In this document: positions 6,241 through 8,534 of the stretch, piece by piece
Layout of the letters: every line of letters starts with the position of its first letter
Position numbering within the stretch: the first letter of the stretch is position 1
Assembly: GCA_025451595.1 (NCBI GenBank)
Contig: JANWKD010000082.1
Coordinates: 1 to 8,534 of the forward strand
Source: Candidatus Babeliales bacterium
GTDB taxonomy: Bacteria; Babelota; Babeliae; Babelales; JANWKD01
Length of the DNA: 8,534 nucleotides
Direction of reading: 5' to 3'
The notes under the pieces: generated by a model
The model's database searches: none
What the model was told of the DNA's origin: nothing
What the model saw: only the letters and a program-made list of their open reading frames with translations
Position numbers and translations under genes: made by a program

Positions 6241-8534
6241 CATTAATAATCGCTTCTTTAAGTAATGATTCAATCTCTGTATGCCCATGTAAACGTGCAT
6301 ACATTAATGCATTCCTGCCATATGTATCCTTATGAAAGATACTGTTTTTTGATAACAATAATTTTACTATATTCGTATGCCCGTTGATAGCCGCATGGAT
6401 AAGCGGCGTTCTCTTTTTATGATCAAATATAGTAATACATCCCGATATTTTTTTGTGAGCAAGAAGCGTCTGGGCTGCTTTTAGGTAATTATATTTAGCA
6501 CACAATACCAGTGGCGTTTGTTTTTTTTTGCAAACTGTTTCAGAAATAGTAAAAATATCATTATCTAAAAACCAGGGAATTAATTGAGCAAGACTTTCTG
6601 TACGAATAATATCTTTCAGATGTATCCTGCGATCAAAATCAGACTTAAGTTCTAATTTATTTCTTAACGCATTCGAACAAATAAAATTAATTAAATATTC
6701 GGACATCTTTAAATTTCCATCGTGTAGATTACTCATTAAAAGAGACGGTATCATCGCCCAACTTCTCTTATGAGACAAAATAAGGTTCTTAAATTTTTCA
6801 AGCATCCATTGTGCCAGATCAAATTCTGATTCATCCGAAACATGAGCCAATAGATATGAAATATCTTTCAATTCTTTAACTTTTGCACAATTTTTTTGTT
6901 CAGAAAATAGTTTTTTAATCAACGGAATATTATGTTTACTCAGTAAATAGTTCAACGGAGATGAATGACCATCTTTTTCTTTACATAAATCTGCTCCATG
7001 GTCTATGAATCTGTTAATGATTTCATAATCACCGCATAATATCGCCGTATGCAATGGCGTAACGCCGCGCTCGCTCATATAATGTATATCTGCTTTTTGT
7101 TCGAACAAAAAATTTAGTATTGATTGAGAACCAAAAAGGCATGCAAGATGCAGCGAGTTTAAACGGTCTTTTTTATCATATCGATTTGTGGTCATTATTG
7201 GTTCATTCAACAAATCTGCATGATAATGTTTTTTAAATAAATGAAGATTATCATACATAATAGCGGTGACTAGGGGAACGTGCTTTGCTGCTACAAAATC
7301 AGGATCTATATGATCAAAATTATCAGCTTCGTTGTTTGGCCATAATCTTTTGAGCGTATATAAAATAGTATCAAAGGTGGGAGCTCGAAATCTATTTTCT
7401 AATAAACCCTGAATAAGGCTGTTTTCTTGCCTGTCTTGTCGGTAATCTTCTATTGGTTCATGCTGCAGCAATAAATCTATGATTTGGCGATAATCTCCAG
7501 ACGCTGCTGCTATGAGTGGCGTATCGTTGAAATCATCTTTCTTATGGGTGTTTACCTTATATTTTAATAATAACTCTACATTCTTACTATTACCGCAAAA
7601 TGCCGCGTAATGAAGAGGCGTCCTGTGGTTTTTATCATAGCAATTTGGTAAAGCGCCATGCTCCAATAATGAAGAAACGATTGTTACATCTTCACTATTA
7701 AAGTCGAGCGCATGCAGCAAAGGCGTCTTTTTAGTTTGTTCTGTTTCCAGTACGAAATTAGGATCCATTTTTTTGTTCAAAAATAGTTGCACGATTTTAC
7801 TGTTTTTATTTACAATTGCCCCGAACAACGAAAACTGTTTTTGCTCAGTATCAATCTGATAGTTTGATAATAGTTTTTCTGCTAACAAATCATTATTGTA
7901 CTTTACTACAAGCTCTAGCGCAGAAAGAGTGTTTTCATCTGAAATATGAGGATCTGCCCCTTTTTCTAACAAACACAACGCCGATTCGGTGGCATGGTGT
8001 TTTATGGCATACGAAAGGGCCGTTTTGCAATTTTTATGAGAATGACTATTAACCGAAGCGCCGTGAGCAAGTAGTATCTCAATTAAGCTTTTATGGTCAG
8101 ATTTTGCCGCATGCATAAGCGGAGTAAGTTTGTCACGATCAGGCTCAGCCACTGAACAACCGTGGTTAATAATTAATTGTGCATTTTCAAGATCAGTAGG
8201 ATCGTGAGCTGCATACATTAGTAATGTGCTATTTCTTTTATCAACGGGCTCTGCGCTTACATACGGCAACATTGCTCCTAGCGCATTTGAGTTTTTAAAC
8301 ATCAAGGCCAAAAAGCCCATCTCTGCTAATGAAGTGCGAATAAACTCTTTATAATCCTGCGTGGTATTGTATTGTTGCTGTAGAAGATCCAGGCTATGAG
8401 GCTTGTGCAAGATTATGCTTGTACGCAACGCTTTGAGTGGGTCATTCTGTTTTGTTAAAAATGATACGTAATCTTTTAGGTCAGCACTGAGCGCTTCTGT
8501 ATTAAGTTTTTTTTGAATAATAGTTTGTGCCGAT
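6212..8534 (-). CDS. large ankyrin-repeat protein, first of three tandem paralogs (5' truncated by window edge)
   Basis: At least 773 residues, ending at TAA 6212-6214. The frame has no stop up to the window edge. A TTG at 8428 could be taken as the start, but the 35 codons above it (SAQTIIQKKL..., then KDYVSFL) align with the N-terminal module of both downstream paralogs (QSAKVIADYWLDT..., KEYVSIV). About 33 residues, including any signal peptide, are therefore expected beyond 8534. Counting from the first full codon in the window, ankyrin repeats occupy about 101-360 (LLMYAAHDPTDLE, LTPLMHAAK, KTALSYAIK, HRTPLHYAAF, DTPLIAAAS), 457-520 (LNSLHLACLFG, GVTPLHTAILCG) and 670-765 (QTPLVLCAK, RTPLIHAAINGH, RNALMYARLHGH). 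The stretch between about 520 and 665 has only degenerate or no repeats. The protein ends in a closing helix ESLLKEA and DELEELSQN. It is longer than its paralogs by additional repeats and spacer. Confidence 0.85.
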   Translation of the reverse strand, partial: SAQTIIQKKLNTEALSADLKDYVSFLTKQNDPLKALRTSIILHKPHSLDLLQQQYNTTQDYKEFIRTSLAEMGFLALMFKNSNALGAMLPYVSAEPVDKRNSTLLMYAAHDPTDLENAQLIINHGCSVAEPDRDKLTPLMHAAKSDHKSLIEILLAHGASVNSHSHKNCKTALSYAIKHHATESALCLLEKGADPHISDENTLSALELVVKYNNDLLAEKLLSNYQIDTEQKQFSLFGAIVNKNSKIVQLFLNKKMDPNFVLETEQTKKTPLLHALDFNSEDVTIVSSLLEHGALPNCYDKNHRTPLHYAAFCGNSKNVELLLKYKVNTHKKDDFNDTPLIAAASGDYRQIIDLLLQHEPIEDYRQDRQENSLIQGLLENRFRAPTFDTILYTLKRLWPNNEADNFDHIDPDFVAAKHVPLVTAIMYDNLHLFKKHYHADLLNEPIMTTNRYDKKDRLNSLHLACLFGSQSILNFLFEQKADIHYMSERGVTPLHTAILCGDYEIINRFIDHGADLCKEKDGHSSPLNYLLSKHNIPLIKKLFSEQKNCAKVKELKDISYLLAHVSDESEFDLAQWMLEKFKNLILSHKRSWAMIPSLLMSNLHDGNLKMSEYLINFICSNALRNKLELKSDFDRRIHLKDIIRTESLAQLIPWFLDNDIFTISETVCKKKQTPLVLCAKYNYLKAAQTLLAHKKISGCITIFDHKKRTPLIHAAINGHTNIVKLLLSKNSIFHKDTYGRNALMYARLHGHTEIESLLKEAIINDELEELSQN

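Larger units (their letters stand above)
2928..8534 (-). other. probable three-gene ankyrin operon built by tandem duplication
   Basis: Three same-strand paralogs follow each other with overlaps and no intergenic space, so they must share a transcript unless promoters lie inside coding sequence. The promoter would be beyond the right edge. No clear terminator is seen after the last gene, which ends 20 bp from the convergent ATPase stop codon. Confidence 0.7.

Noticed and set aside
6241..6300. Longer start for the second ankyrin gene at ATG 6300
   Set aside because: It would add 20 residues ahead of the signal peptide, overlap the upstream gene by 89 bp, and break the alignment with the paralog start at 4511.
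7816..8052. Plus-strand reading frame inside the first ankyrin gene
   Set aside because: Antisense to conserved ankyrin repeats, with no ribosome binding site or motif.

Overview
The window is AT-rich bacterial DNA with compact, partly overlapping genes, AAGG/GGAG-type ribosome binding sites and standard stop codons. Two things suggest an intracellular Gram-negative bacterium with an expanded set of ankyrin-repeat proteins. One is an outer-membrane barrel protein with a signal peptide and a C-terminal phenylalanine. The other is a run of three large ankyrin-repeat proteins, at least two of which carry Sec-type signal peptides. The barrel protein's mature N-terminus (FRPWD, then DIWQP and MLKGFPAGSP) resembles, from memory, envelope proteins of Candidatus Dependentiae (TM6), whose members live in protists. 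That assignment is an inference; other ankyrin-rich intracellular lineages are not excluded.

Left part (+ strand, 1-1546): the 3' end of an unrecognised gene, then after 13 bp the outer-membrane barrel gene, probably one transcript ending near a hairpin at 1548-1573. The intergenic stretch 1547-1740 holds two copies of a palindrome (TGTAAA-N6-TTTACA, longer arms partly conserved) with centres 33 bp apart. They lie just upstream of a stand-alone AAA-type ATPase of the DUF4143 family (1741-2907) and look like a double operator.

Right part (- strand, 8534 to 2928): three tandem paralogous ankyrin genes read leftwards, converging on the ATPase gene with a 20-bp gap. The most upstream one is cut by the window edge. 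Each gene overlaps the next by exactly 29 bp in the same relative frame, so one DNA segment encodes both the conserved C-terminal tail of one protein and the start of the signal peptide of the next. The arrangement looks like duplication of a whole gene unit including the overlap, and predicts one polycistronic, translationally coupled message. The proteins share an N-terminal module without recognisable ankyrin repeats, a YAAHxPxDxE first repeat, and a C-terminal capping helix; the middle parts differ. The likely role, by inference, is as exported or envelope-associated binding proteins, possibly acting on a host.

No tRNA, rRNA, CRISPR array, transposase or integrase was seen. No gene-free stretch exceeds 300 bases.
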